64,000 nt of DNA from Azospirillum brasilense (GCF_007827815.1 NZ_VITH01000016.1:62001-126000), one strand, 5' to 3'; positions 43,579 to 53,269 are shown, counted from the stretch's first letter. Numbers and translations are program-made. Notes: generated by a model from the sequence alone, not told the origin.

Positions 43579-45789
43579 TCAATAGGCCGCGTAGGATTTC
43601 TCCTCGACGAGCGCGCTGCCGAGCCGTTCGTTGATTTGCCGCTTGATGGCGGCGCGCTGGTCGTTCGTCCGGTACACGGCCCGCGCCAGTTCGATGAAGC
43701 GCGGCCCGAAATCCTGGGCGCGCTCGCAGTCGCGGATCGCGTCCTCGATCTCCCACAGGGCCGTGTTGACCGCCTTCAAAGCGGCGGCCAGTTCGCGCAG
43801 TTCGGCGGTGGACGGTATGTGCCGGTCCGCGGTCCGCGTCAGGATGCCGTGCTCGGTCTCCACATTGCGCCGTTTGACCGGGTCCTGGATTCGCTCACGC
43901 TTGATCTCCAGGATGGAGATCTTGTCCAGGAGTTCTCCCGGAGCGGTTTCCACGAGGATGTCCGTCGTCCGCATCGCCTTCGCCATCATGATCTGGAACA
44001 ATTCGCCGGCCATCCGCGCGACGACGGGGCGCCAGTCTCCCGGCCGCGTCTGTCGGAACAGCCGCATGGTCGGGTACCAGGGGCAGTCCTCCCGCCCCAT
44101 CAGCCACCGCCAGTCCGGCACGGCCTTCAGCGCCAGCCAGACCGGGCGGCCGAGCGCGCCGGCCAGATGCGCGACCGCCGTGTCGGTGGTGACGATCAGG
44201 TCCAGCCCCATCATCACCGCCGCGGTGTCGCGGAAGGCGTGCGGTCCATCGTCGAATCCCGGCCCGAGCACCGTCACCGCCATGCCCTCCGGCAGCCGGT
44301 CGAGCTGCTCCAGCCCGTGATTCTTTTGCAGGCTGACCAGCCGCAGGCCGGGGATCCGCGCCAGCGGCGCGAACTCCGCGAGCGGCACGGAGCGCCCGCG
44401 GTCGACCGCCGCCTGCGGGTTGCCCTGCCAGACGATGCCGACCCGCAGGCCGCCCGGCCCATCGGCGCCCACCGTCCGCGGCGGCAGCCGCCGGGCCCAG
44501 GCCTCGACCCGGTCGGGCTCGGCCTTCAGATAGGGGATGGGCGCCGGGATCGTCCCGAACTCCGTGCGGAAGGCGCGCGGCAGGCTGAGCAGCGGGCAAT
44601 GGGCGTCGAAGGGCGGCAGGGGCTCGCCCTTGGCCACCAGCGTCACACGGCCCTCGGGAACCGGCAGGGAGCCGAGCAGGCGGAGCAGCGGGCGCGGCGC
44701 CTCGACCACCACGCGCCACCCGCGCGCCACGGCGGCCGGGACGTAGCGGATGAACTGGATCGTGTCCCCGAAGCCCTGCTCGGTGTGGACGAGCAGTGTG
44801 CCGCGGACCGGCTCCTCCCCCCGCCACAACGGCTGCGGAAAGGGACCGCCCGGCGCTTGGTTCCCCTCCTGGCGCAGCCGCCACTCGTAATCGTCCCAGC
44901 CGCAGGAAAAGTCTCCGCCGAGCAGCCGGGACAGCGCGCGGTTCCAATGGGCGTTCGTGAAGTCCGGGCGGCTCGCCACGGCCCGGTCGTAGGCCGTGAC
45001 CGCCTCGTCCAGCCGCCCCTGATCGTGCAGGCTGTTGCCGAGGTTGTTCAGCGCCTCCGCCCAGGCGGGCCGGAGGAGGATGGCGTTCCGCTGCGCCAGA
45101 ATGGACGACGGCAGACGGTCCAGCTCCCGCAGGAGGGTGCCGAGCGTGGACAGGGCCTCGGCGTGGAAGGGCTGGACCGCCACGGCGCGCCGGGCGGCGG
45201 CGGCGGCCTCGTCCGGCCGCCGTTGTCTGTCCAGCGCAAGGGCGAGGTTGTGCAGGATGTCCGGGTTGCCCGGCTGGACCGCCAGGGCGCGGCAAAGCGC
45301 CGCGACCCCGCGATCGATCATCCCCTGCCCCTGCCGGATCAACGCGAGGTTCGACAGCGCCTCGGCATGGTCGGGCCGGACCGTCAGGACCCGGCGGTAG
45401 ATCCGCCCGGCCTCCTCCAGCCGTCCCTGCGCGTTGAGGCCGGCGCCGAGGTTGCACAGCGCCTCGGGAAAGTCGGGCCGGAAGACCAGGGCCTGCCGGT
45501 AGGCCGCCTCGGCCTCCGCCCGCTCCAACGCCGTCAGCGCAAGGCCGAGGTGGTAGCTGCAGTCCGGCCCCGGACGGACGGATGCCAACGCCCGGAACAG
45601 GGTCTCCGCCTCTCCCGCCCGCCCGGTGTCCAGACACAGGGCGCCCAGGCCGAGCAAGGAGTCGGCGTTGCGGGGATCGCCGCGGAGAACGGCGCGGTGG
45701 AACGCCTCCGCGTCATGGACGGCGCCCGCGGGCGGGAGGGAGGGCGCCCCGGACCGGTTCGCCGTTGCGGAAGGATCGTTGGCCGGCAT
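43579..45789 (-). CDS. TPR protein with glycosyltransferase-like (GT9/GT41-type) and DUF6165 domains
   Basis: 736 residues. Residues about 25-290 are TPR units (for example ALCNLGAGLNAQGRLEEAGR, ALNNLGNSLHDQGRLDEAVT). Residues 300-610 match the common companion domain with GT-B character: LLVHTEQGFGDTIQFIRYV, GIVWQGNPQAAVDRGRSVPL, VTTDTAVAHLAGALGRPVW. The last 120 residues form a DUF6165-type domain (ILVETAPGELLDKISILEIKR). The GDTIQF and DTAVAHLAG motifs are those of heptosyltransferase-like donors. The fusion with DUF6165 is less usual. It ends 49 bases from the tRNA and is convergent with it. Confidence 0.83.
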   Translation of the reverse strand: MPANDPSATANRSGAPSLPPAGAVHDAEAFHRAVLRGDPRNADSLLGLGALCLDTGRAGEAETLFRALASVRPGPDCSYHLGLALTALERAEAEAAYRQALVFRPDFPEALCNLGAGLNAQGRLEEAGRIYRRVLTVRPDHAEALSNLALIRQGQGMIDRGVAALCRALAVQPGNPDILHNLALALDRQRRPDEAAAAARRAVAVQPFHAEALSTLGTLLRELDRLPSSILAQRNAILLRPAWAEALNNLGNSLHDQGRLDEAVTAYDRAVASRPDFTNAHWNRALSRLLGGDFSCGWDDYEWRLRQEGNQAPGGPFPQPLWRGEEPVRGTLLVHTEQGFGDTIQFIRYVPAAVARGWRVVVEAPRPLLRLLGSLPVPEGRVTLVAKGEPLPPFDAHCPLLSLPRAFRTEFGTIPAPIPYLKAEPDRVEAWARRLPPRTVGADGPGGLRVGIVWQGNPQAAVDRGRSVPLAEFAPLARIPGLRLVSLQKNHGLEQLDRLPEGMAVTVLGPGFDDGPHAFRDTAAVMMGLDLIVTTDTAVAHLAGALGRPVWLALKAVPDWRWLMGREDCPWYPTMRLFRQTRPGDWRPVVARMAGELFQIMMAKAMRTTDILVETAPGELLDKISILEIKRERIQDPVKRRNVETEHGILTRTADRHIPSTAELRELAAALKAVNTALWEIEDAIRDCERAQDFGPRFIELARAVYRTNDQRAAIKRQINERLGSALVEEKSYAAY

Positions 45790-45963
45790 GCACGCCAGAG
45801 TGCAAAGGAATGGTGCCGGTGCAACAATTTTTTGCGAAGGGCGCTTTCGGCAAAGCTGTGGGACCGCCCCGCTGGTTGCCGAAATATTAACCCACTGATA
45901 GGGGTATCGGGCTAAGGTCGGCCGGGACGACCTCAGACACCATCACGCGCGACCACGGTGACC

Positions 45964-47016
45964 ATGCAGCAGCTTGACCGTTCGAATGGGGCGCCGACCG
46001 AGGCTCTGCAATCCGGCTTCGGCCTGCTGGACGGCCGCTCGATCCTGGTCACCGGCGGCTCCGGGTCCTTCGGGCGCCGCTTCGTCGAAACGGTGCTGCG
46101 GCGGGCCAACCCGCGCCGGGTCATCGTCTTCTCCCGCGACGAGTTCAAGCAGTACGAGATGCAACAGCAGCTGGGCTCGGAATGGGCTTCCACGCTGCGC
46201 TTCTTCATCGGCGACGTGCGCGACCGCGAGCGGCTGGAACTGGCCATGCGCGAGGTGGACGTGTGCGTCCACGCCGCCGCGCTGAAGCATGTGCCGGCCG
46301 CCGAATACAACCCCATGGAATGCATCCACACCAACGTCTACGGGGCGGAGAATGTGGTGCGGGCCGCGCTGAACACCGGCGTGAAGCGGGTGATCGCCCT
46401 GTCGACCGACAAGGCGGCCAACCCGGTCAACCTCTACGGCGCGAGCAAGCTGGCCTCGGACAAGATCTTCATCGCCGCCAACAACCTGTCGGGGTCGCTC
46501 GGCACGCGCTTCTCGGTGGTGCGCTACGGCAATGTGGTGGGCTCCCGCGGGTCGGTGATTCCGCTGTTCCGCAAGATGATCGCGGAAGGGGCGGAGACGC
46601 TGCCGGTCACCGACGAGCGGATGACCCGCTTCTGGATCACGCTGCAGCATGGGGTGGACTTCGTCGTCTCCTGCATCGCGATGATGCAGGGCGGGGAGAT
46701 CTTCGTGCCGAAGATCCCCAGCATGCGCATCACCGATCTGGCCCGCGCGATGGCGCCCCACCTGCCGCACAAGCCGGTCGGCATCCGCCCCGGCGAGAAG
46801 CTGCACGAGGTGATGATCACCGAGGACGATTCCCGCCAGACCTTCGAATTGCCGGACCGCTTCGTCATCGAGCCGGCCTTCGCCTTCTGGACGCACGAGC
46901 CCTACCAGCGGCTGGGCGCGCGTCCGGTGGCCGACGGCTTCCGCTACGCCAGCGACACCAACGGCGACTGGCTGGACGGCCCGCGGCTGATGCGGCTGAT
47001 CGCGGAAACCCCGTGA
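45964..47016 (+). CDS. pseB: UDP-GlcNAc 4,6-dehydratase (inverting), PseB/FlaA1-like
   Basis: About 350 residues. It has TGGSGSFGRRFVE (NAD binding), VVHAAALKHVP-type sequence and STDKAANPVNLYGASK, in which the Asp-Lys and Tyr-Lys pairs mark the inverting dehydratases. It makes the keto-sugar that begins pseudaminic acid synthesis or L-FucNAc/QuiNAc-type sugars. The PseC-like aminotransferase gene follows after 10 bases, supporting the pseudaminic route. ATG 45964 is preferred over the GTG 6 bases earlier. Later pathway genes (pseH, pseG, pseI, pseF) are not in the window. Confidence 0.9.
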   Translation: MQQLDRSNGAPTEALQSGFGLLDGRSILVTGGSGSFGRRFVETVLRRANPRRVIVFSRDEFKQYEMQQQLGSEWASTLRFFIGDVRDRERLELAMREVDVCVHAAALKHVPAAEYNPMECIHTNVYGAENVVRAALNTGVKRVIALSTDKAANPVNLYGASKLASDKIFIAANNLSGSLGTRFSVVRYGNVVGSRGSVIPLFRKMIAEGAETLPVTDERMTRFWITLQHGVDFVVSCIAMMQGGEIFVPKIPSMRITDLARAMAPHLPHKPVGIRPGEKLHEVMITEDDSRQTFELPDRFVIEPAFAFWTHEPYQRLGARPVADGFRYASDTNGDWLDGPRLMRLIAETP

Positions 47017-47026
47017 CGGCCCTCCG

Positions 47027-48274
47027 ATGACCAGTTCCGCGTCCGGGTCCCCGCCGCCCTTCCTGCCCTACGGGCGCCAGGACATCGATCAGGCCGACAT
47101 CGACGCGGTCACCGCCGTTCTGCGCGGTGACTGGCTGACCCAGGGGCCGGCGGTGGAGGCCTTCGAGCGGGCGCTGTGCGAGCGCACCGGCGCGGCCCAT
47201 GCGGTCGCCTGCGCCAACGGCACCGCCGCCCTGCATCTGGCCACCCTGGCGCTGGGGCTCGGCCCCGGCGACGCGATGGTGGTGCCCGCCGTCACCTTCC
47301 TCGCCACCGCCAACGCCGCCCGCTATGTCGGGGCGGAGGTCGCCTTCGCCGACGTCGATCCCGACACCGGCCTGATGGGGCCGGAGCAGGCGGCGGCGGC
47401 GCTGGAACGGGCAACCCGCGCCGGCTGGCGGGTGCGCGCCCTGGCCCCCGTGCATTTCGCCGGGCAGACCGCGGACATGGCCGGGCTCGGCGCGCTCGCC
47501 GGGCGCCACGGGCTGGCGGTGATCGAGGACGCCTGCCACGCCATCGGCAGCCTGGATCTGGCGCCCGACGGACGCGCCCTGCCGGTCGGCGGCGGCGCCT
47601 TCGGCACGCTCACCGCCTTCTCCTTCCATCCCGTGAAGACCATAGCGGCGGGCGAAGGCGGCGCCGTGACCACCAACGACGGCGATCTGGCCGCCCGCCT
47701 GCGCCGCTTCCGCAACCACGGCATGGAGCGGGACCCGGCGGGGTTCGAGGACCGCGAGGCCGCCGTCGACGAACACGGTTCGGCCAATCCCTGGTATTAC
47801 GAGATGGCGGAGCCGGGCTTCAACTACCGCCTGACCGACCTTCAATCGGCGCTCGCCCTCAGCCAGCTCACGCGGCTGGACGCCTTCGTGGAGCGCCGCC
47901 GCCGTCTGATGGACCTCTATGCGGAGCGGCTGGCCCCGCTCGCCCCTCTGGTCCGGCCGGCGGCCCGCGTGCCCTGGTGCCGCCCCGCCTGGCATCTCTG
48001 CGCCGCCCGCATCGACTTCGCCGCCGCCGGGCGGACGCGGGCGCGGGTCATGGCCGATCTGCGGGCGCAGGGCATCGGCACCCAGGTCCACTATATCCCG
48101 GTCCACCGCCAGCCCTACTGGCGCCGGCGCTACGGCGACCTCGCCCTGCCCGGCGCCGACGCCCATTACGCCCGCACCCTGTCGCTGCCGCTGTTCCCGG
48201 CGATGGCCGACGCCGACGTGGACCGGGTCACCGCCGCCCTGGCCGCGGCGCTGGGCCTGCCCGCTCCGGCGTGA
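47027..48274 (+). CDS. pseC: DegT/DnrJ aminotransferase, PseC-like
   Basis: 415 residues, PLP-dependent sugar aminotransferase. The PLP Lys is K204 in FSFHPVKTIAAGEGG, ANGTAALHLA binds the phosphate and EDACHAIGS carries the Asp that contacts the ring nitrogen. GFNYRLTDLQSALA is standard for the family. As PseC it would convert the PseB keto-sugar to UDP-4-amino-4,6-dideoxy-AltNAc. Gene order pseB-pseC supports this. The C-terminus contains THVHYIPVH-type sequence (TQVHYIPVHRQPYW) expected for the group. Confidence 0.9.
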   Translation: MTSSASGSPPPFLPYGRQDIDQADIDAVTAVLRGDWLTQGPAVEAFERALCERTGAAHAVACANGTAALHLATLALGLGPGDAMVVPAVTFLATANAARYVGAEVAFADVDPDTGLMGPEQAAAALERATRAGWRVRALAPVHFAGQTADMAGLGALAGRHGLAVIEDACHAIGSLDLAPDGRALPVGGGAFGTLTAFSFHPVKTIAAGEGGAVTTNDGDLAARLRRFRNHGMERDPAGFEDREAAVDEHGSANPWYYEMAEPGFNYRLTDLQSALALSQLTRLDAFVERRRRLMDLYAERLAPLAPLVRPAARVPWCRPAWHLCAARIDFAAAGRTRARVMADLRAQGIGTQVHYIPVHRQPYWRRRYGDLALPGADAHYARTLSLPLFPAMADADVDRVTAALAAALGLPAPA

Positions 48275-48374
48275 CCCCCCGCATCGTCGCTGGCCGGCGG
48301 CGCTGCTGAACGGTTTTCTCCCTTCCAAAAATGCGCTATGCCAAGCGTCATCTCGAACGCTTCGGAGCAGGGTC

Positions 48375-48671
48375 ATGGCCGAGGGTACTGTGGACTATTA
48401 CGCGATGGTCGAAGAGGCCTGGCAACTGAGCGACGCTGCGCGCGACTACGTGAAGAACGCGGGCCGCGACGTGGACAACGCCGAACTGTGGGACAAGGTG
48501 TTCGCCCCCTCTCCCCTGATCGACCTTGAGCGCACCCGCGCCGAGGGCGGGCAGCCGCTGCAGAAGATCTTCTTCAAGAATCCCTACGGCCTGCAGTACC
48601 GGGCCGACCACAAGGATTGGATCCCGTTCCGCCACGGCGCCCTCGACCCCGCCTATCTCCAGGCGATCTGA
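48375..48671 (+). CDS. Small conserved-looking protein of unknown function
   Basis: 98 residues, soluble, no signal peptide and no recognised domain. The sequence is moderately acidic at the N-terminus (YYAMVEEAWQLSDAARDYV) and ends with HGALDPAYLQAI. Its codon pattern matches the neighbours and a GCAGGG lies just before the ATG. It stands between pseC and the UDP-glucose dehydrogenase gene, on the same strand. Confidence 0.65.
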   Translation: MAEGTVDYYAMVEEAWQLSDAARDYVKNAGRDVDNAELWDKVFAPSPLIDLERTRAEGGQPLQKIFFKNPYGLQYRADHKDWIPFRHGALDPAYLQAI

Positions 48672-48948
48672 GGCCGCACCAACACTGGATGGCCCCAAAC
48701 CCGGATGGCCTGAAGGCCGGTTCGCACCGACAGCGCGCCGCAAGCGGCCATCGGCCGGGCCGGCCCTTCCCCGGCCGGCCACGGGCGGCCCGATGCGCGC
48801 CGGCCTCCACGGCTTCCGCGCCCTCCTGCAAACGGACCGGGTCATCCAGGCTGCGGCCCGAAACGCACCGCACAGCGTTTGAATGCCAGGAACCGCCTCC
48901 CGGTCCGGAGACGGGCAGAGGCGCGTGGCTTTCAGAAAAGGAACTTTC

Positions 48949-50271
48949 ATGCGCATAGCGATGATCGGTACGGGCTATGTCGGGCTGGTGTCCGGCGCCT
49001 GCTTCTCGGAATTCGGGGTGCACGTCACCTGCGTGGACAAGGACGCCGGCAAGATCGAGCGGCTGAAGCGCGGCGAGATCCCGATCTACGAGCCGGGTCT
49101 GGACGATCTCGTGGCGCGCAACGTCGCCGCCGGGCGGCTGTCCTTCACGCTGGACCTGAAGGAGGCGATGACCGGGGCCGACGCCGTCTTCATCGCCGTG
49201 GGCACCCCGACCCGCCGCGGCGACGGCCATGCCGACCTCTCCTACGTCTACGCCGCCGCGGAGGAGATCGCTGCCCATCTCGACCATTACGCGGTGGTGG
49301 TCAACAAGTCGACCGTGCCGGTCGGAACGGGCCGCGAGGTCGAGGCGATCATCCGCCGCACCAACCCGCAGGCCGATTTCGACGTGGCCAGCAACCCGGA
49401 ATTCCTGCGCGAAGGCTCGGCCATCGGCGATTTCATGCGCCCCGACCGCGTGGTGATCGGCGCCTCCTCGGAGCGCGCCGCCGATGTGATGCGCCGGCTC
49501 TACCGCCCGCTCTACCTGATCGAAACGCCGATCGTCCTGACCTCGCTGGAAACGGCGGAGCTGACCAAGTACGCCGCCAACACCTTCCTGGCCACCAAGA
49601 TCACCTTCATCAACGAGATCGCCGACCTGTGCGAGAAGGTGGGCGCCAACGTCCACGACGTGGCGCGCGGCATCGGGCTGGACGGGCGCATCGGCAAGAA
49701 GTTCCTGCATCCCGGTCCGGGCTACGGCGGCTCCTGCTTCCCCAAGGACACGCTCGCCCTGGTGCGCACCGCCCAGCAAGCGGGCAGCCCGCTGCGCATC
49801 GTCGAGACGGTGGTGGAGATCAACGACGCGCGCAAGAAGCGGATGGCCGAGCGCATCGTCGCCGCCTGCGGCGGGTCGCTGGCCGGCAAGACCGTCGGCG
49901 TGCTGGGCGTCACCTTCAAGCCCAACACCGACGACATGCGCGACGCCCCGTCGCTGGACATCGTCCCGGCCCTCCAGGCCGCCGGGGCCACCGTGCGCGC
50001 CTTCGACCCCGCCGGCATGCACGAGGCCGAACGGCTGCTGCCCGGCGTGGAATGGGCGAAGGACGCCTACGGCGCCCTGGAGGGGGCGGACTGCGTCGCC
50101 ATCCTGACGGAATGGAACGAGTTCCGCGCGCTGGACCTGAAGCGGGTCAAGGCGCTGCTGAAGCGGCCGGTGATGATCGATCTGCGCAACATCTACAATC
50201 CCGCCGACATGGCGGCCGCCGGCTTCGCCTACTCCTCCATCGGGCGGCCTGCCGAGCCCACCAGCGTCTGA
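48949..50271 (+). CDS. ugd: UDP-glucose 6-dehydrogenase
   Basis: 440 residues, the usual length. NAD binding is MRIAMIGTGYVGLVSGACFSE (N-terminal), the dehydrogenase linker is LTSLETAELTKYAANTFLA, and the catalytic Cys263 is in GPGYGGSCFPKD. GVTFKPNTDDMRDAPS completes the UDP-binding domain. It oxidises UDP-glucose to UDP-glucuronate for acidic exopolysaccharides, and it could also use UDP-sugars of similar shape. AAAAGGAA precedes the ATG. A phosphomannomutase/phosphoglucomutase gene follows 33 bases later. Confidence 0.94.
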   Translation: MRIAMIGTGYVGLVSGACFSEFGVHVTCVDKDAGKIERLKRGEIPIYEPGLDDLVARNVAAGRLSFTLDLKEAMTGADAVFIAVGTPTRRGDGHADLSYVYAAAEEIAAHLDHYAVVVNKSTVPVGTGREVEAIIRRTNPQADFDVASNPEFLREGSAIGDFMRPDRVVIGASSERAADVMRRLYRPLYLIETPIVLTSLETAELTKYAANTFLATKITFINEIADLCEKVGANVHDVARGIGLDGRIGKKFLHPGPGYGGSCFPKDTLALVRTAQQAGSPLRIVETVVEINDARKKRMAERIVAACGGSLAGKTVGVLGVTFKPNTDDMRDAPSLDIVPALQAAGATVRAFDPAGMHEAERLLPGVEWAKDAYGALEGADCVAILTEWNEFRALDLKRVKALLKRPVMIDLRNIYNPADMAAAGFAYSSIGRPAEPTSV

Positions 50272-50304
50272 AACGGAACCGGTTCAAGGAGGTCAGTCCA
50301 GACC

Positions 50305-51708
50305 ATGAGCGAGGCCCACACGTTCCATCCGACGGTGCTGCGCGAATACGACATCCGCGGCATCGTCGGCAGCACCCTGACCCCCGCCGATGCCCGCGCG
50401 GTCGGGCGGGCCTTCGGCACCGTGGTCGCCCGCGGCGGCGGGAAGACCGTGTGCGTCGGCTACGACGGCCGTCTTTCCTCACCGGAGCTGGAAGCCGCCC
50501 TGGTGGAGGGGCTGGTCGCCTGCGGCCTGCATGTCCTGCGCATCGGGCTCGGCCCCACCCCGATGCTCTATTTCGCCACCCGCGACCGCGAGGCGGCGGC
50601 CGGCGTGATGATCACCGGCTCCCACAACCCGCCGGACTACAACGGCATCAAGATGATGCTGGGAAAGGGGCCGGTCTACGGCCGGCAGATCCTCGACCTT
50701 GGCGTCATCGCCGGCAAAGCCGACTATGTCTCGGGCGAGGGCTCCTCGGAACAGATCGACGTCCGGGACGCCTATGTGGACCGGCTGCTGAAGGACTATG
50801 ACGGCACCCGCGATCTAAAGGTCGCCTGGGACGCCGGCAACGGCGCCACCGGCGAGATCCTGCGCCGCCTGACCGCCCGCCTGCCGGGGACGCACACCCT
50901 GCTGTTCGACGACATCGACGGCAGCTTCCCGAACCACCATCCCGATCCCACGGTCGAGCGGAACCTCGTGGACCTGAAGGCCGCGGTGGCGGAGAAGGGC
51001 TGCGACATCGGCATCGGCTTCGACGGCGACGGCGACCGCATCGGCGCCATCGATCACCGGGGCCGTGTGGTGTGGGGCGACCAGCTTCTGGCGATCTACG
51101 CCACCGACGTGCTGAAGGACCATCCCGGCGCCACCATCATCGCCGACGTGAAGGCCAGCCAGACGCTGTTCGACGAGATCGCCCGGCTGGGCGGCGAGCC
51201 GCTGATGTGGAAGACCGGTCATTCGCTGCTGAAGGCGAAGATGGCCGAAATCGGCTCGCCGCTGGCCGGCGAGATGTCGGGCCACATCTTCTTCGCCGAC
51301 AAATGGTACGGCTTCGACGACGCGCTGTACTGCGCAGTCCGGCTGATCGGCCTCGTCAGCAAGCTCGGCGTGCCGCTGTCGGAGCTGCGCGACCGCCTTC
51401 CGGCTGTGGTGAACACCCCGGAAACCCGTTTCCAGGTGAGCGAGGAGCGCAAGTTCCAGGTCGTGCAGGAGGTCAAGGACCGGCTGACGGCCGAGGGCGC
51501 CGACGTCAACGACATCGACGGCGTCCGTGTGACGACGGCGGACGGCTGGTGGCTGCTGCGCGCCTCCAACACCCAGGACGTTCTGGTGGCCCGTGCCGAA
51601 TCCGCAACCTCCGAAGGGCTGGAGCGGCTGAAGGATATGGTGGTCGCGCAGTTGGCGGCGTCCGGCCTCCAGGCACCCTCCTTCGAGGACGGCGGAAGCG
51701 CCCACTGA
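50305..51708 (+). CDS. Phosphomannomutase/phosphoglucomutase
   Basis: 467 residues, alpha-D-phosphohexomutase family. The phosphoserine loop is TGSHNPPDYNG (Ser106) and the metal site is DGDGDR (residues 240-245). The sugar-binding part has GEMSGHIFF and the C-terminal phosphate-binding loop RASNTQDVLVARAE. It interconverts hexose 6- and 1-phosphates, feeding GDP-mannose or UDP-glucose synthesis. It matches the bifunctional AlgC/ManB type. AAGGAGG precedes the ATG. A terminator lies 16 bases after the stop. Confidence 0.93.
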   Translation: MSEAHTFHPTVLREYDIRGIVGSTLTPADARAVGRAFGTVVARGGGKTVCVGYDGRLSSPELEAALVEGLVACGLHVLRIGLGPTPMLYFATRDREAAAGVMITGSHNPPDYNGIKMMLGKGPVYGRQILDLGVIAGKADYVSGEGSSEQIDVRDAYVDRLLKDYDGTRDLKVAWDAGNGATGEILRRLTARLPGTHTLLFDDIDGSFPNHHPDPTVERNLVDLKAAVAEKGCDIGIGFDGDGDRIGAIDHRGRVVWGDQLLAIYATDVLKDHPGATIIADVKASQTLFDEIARLGGEPLMWKTGHSLLKAKMAEIGSPLAGEMSGHIFFADKWYGFDDALYCAVRLIGLVSKLGVPLSELRDRLPAVVNTPETRFQVSEERKFQVVQEVKDRLTAEGADVNDIDGVRVTTADGWWLLRASNTQDVLVARAESATSEGLERLKDMVVAQLAASGLQAPSFEDGGSAH

Positions 51709-51724
51709 CGGCATCCAACCGAAC

Positions 51725-51761
51725 AAGGCCCTTTCCTGCGGATGCGGGGAAGGGCCTTTTT
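51725..51761 (+). terminator. Rho-independent terminator after phosphomannomutase
   Basis: Stem AAGGCCCTT (51725-51733) pairs with AAGGGCCTT (51750-51758), followed by T residues to 51761. It ends the ugd-mutase transcript. Confidence 0.8.
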
Positions 51762-51798
51762 CCTGCCTGCTTTCCTGCCTGCGGTTTGGCCGACGGTC

Positions 51799-51816
51799 CG
51801 GTGAGAATTCTCACCG
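51799..51816. repeat. parS-like palindrome, copy 1
   Basis: An 18-base perfect palindrome centred on GAATTC, CGGTGAGAATTCTCACCG. Two longer (20-base) copies lie next to parB at 55092-55111 and 55130-55149. It is located between the mutase terminator and the integrase gene. The repetition near parAB marks it as a likely ParB-binding centromere site. Confidence 0.65.
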
Positions 51817-51876
51817 TGTCCGGCCGGACCGCAAGGGACCACACGGCCTCACCGAAGGGCTCGCCTGCGTTCCCGA

Positions 51877-52983
51877 TCAGGAGCCGCCCCCGCCCCGTGA
51901 GCGGAAGAGCTTTTCGGTGACGTTGTTGCGCCAGCGGTCGCGCGAGCGCAAATAGCGCCGCGCCACCTCGGTGGACTTGTGGCGGGTCTGGCGCATGATG
52001 TCGTGGAGCTGCGCCTCCTCCTCGGCCGCCGCGGTGGCAAGGCCGGCACGCAAGCTGTGGCTGGAGAAGCGCTCCGGCTCGGGCAGGCCGGCCCGGACGG
52101 CGCTCTCCTTGACCAGCCGGGCCACCGCCTTGTCGGACAGCGGCTTACCGGTGACCGCGCCGTTCTTCAGCACGCCGCAGAACAGCGGGTCCTCGGGGCG
52201 CAACGCGCCGCGCACCGCCAGCCAAGCGTCGAGGGCGCGCAGGGCGCAGAGATCCGGATCGGCGGCCGCCCAGATGGCCACCGCGTCGCCGCGCCCGCGC
52301 TGGTCGGTCTTGGAGCGGCGCACCGTCACCTCGACGCCGCGGTCGGGATGGCGGGTGACGTCGGCGACGCGCAGCGCCACCAACTCGGAGCGCCGGAGCG
52401 CGGCGCCGTAGCCGATCAGCAGCATGGCGCGGTTGCGCAGGCCGAGCGGCCCGTCGGGCTGCGCCACGAGCAGGCGCGGCAGGACGTCGAGGAGGATCGG
52501 CGCGGCTTGGCGGATCGGGCGGTCGGCCTGGCCGCGGGCGAGGCCGTCGAGCACCAGGGCGATGCGCGGGTGCTTGAGGTCGACCGGAACCCCGGCGAGG
52601 CGGTGGGCGGTGGCGATGGCGGCGAGGTGGACGCGCAGCGTCGGCACGGTCAGCCGTTCGGCCGCCTTGACCAGGTACATCCCGATGATCTCGGCGTCGC
52701 CGGTCAGCGGTGCGAAGCCGAGGCGCTCGCACCACGCGCCGTAAGCCGTCCAGGCGGAGCGGTAGGCGCGCAGCGTGCCCTCCCCGCGTGCCCGCGTCGC
52801 CCAGACAGCGGCCTGCCGGGCGAGGTCCTGGATCTCCGCGGCGCGCGCCGGGTCCGCCGGGACGACGAGGCGGCCGAAGATTCCGGTCTCGACGGCGACG
52901 CCGGCGTCCGGCGCCGGCCAAGCGGCGCCCGTCCCGTCCGGGAAAAGGCGGGGGATCGGATCGTCCGGCGTGTCCTGCGGCAT
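51877..52983 (-). CDS. Tyrosine recombinase (phage-integrase family)
   Basis: 368 residues. An N-terminal SAM-like DNA-binding domain (about 60-145) precedes the catalytic domain with all expected residues: Arg197 in ALRRSEL, Lys225 in RSKTDQRG, His309-x-x-Arg312 in HSLRAG, His335 and nucleophile Tyr344 in ARRYLR. The enzyme cuts and joins DNA strands through a 3'-phosphotyrosine. Its position beside parAB and a parS-like palindrome suggests resolution of replicon multimers; transposition or integration is the alternative, though no attachment repeats were found. Start ATG 52983 fits the first domain; earlier in-frame codons are not protein-like. Confidence 0.88.
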   Translation of the reverse strand: MPQDTPDDPIPRLFPDGTGAAWPAPDAGVAVETGIFGRLVVPADPARAAEIQDLARQAAVWATRARGEGTLRAYRSAWTAYGAWCERLGFAPLTGDAEIIGMYLVKAAERLTVPTLRVHLAAIATAHRLAGVPVDLKHPRIALVLDGLARGQADRPIRQAAPILLDVLPRLLVAQPDGPLGLRNRAMLLIGYGAALRRSELVALRVADVTRHPDRGVEVTVRRSKTDQRGRGDAVAIWAAADPDLCALRALDAWLAVRGALRPEDPLFCGVLKNGAVTGKPLSDKAVARLVKESAVRAGLPEPERFSSHSLRAGLATAAAEEEAQLHDIMRQTRHKSTEVARRYLRSRDRWRNNVTEKLFRSRGGGGS

Positions 52984-53269
52984 CGGGTTTTGTCGGCGGC
53001 GAAAGCGGGGGTTCGCGCGGAGGATGCGGGATCGCGGCGGCGCACGCAAGGGTTCCGTCCGGAAATGCCTATTGTCGGACGGAACAGCTCCGCCCCTCTG
53101 CACCGCGCCGCAGTGTGTGTTCGCGATCATTGGCGAAGAGCGCAAAAGGATCGTTCACTGACGGAAGCAAAGTTCCGAAATGGTATCATCACCCGCGACG
53201 GTGACCGTCCACGCGCCCGCGCCCGCCCCTTGGACGGGACGGGACGCACGCGCGCGGGGCCGGCGGGGA

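Noticed and set aside
43002..43634. Open frame across tRNA-Gly
   Set aside because: It runs through a tRNA gene and the small RNA candidate and has no protein character.
43456..51877. Genomic island between tRNA-Gly and the tyrosine recombinase
   Set aside because: No repeat of the tRNA 3' end was seen near the recombinase, and the genes between are ordinary sugar-precursor genes with local codon use.
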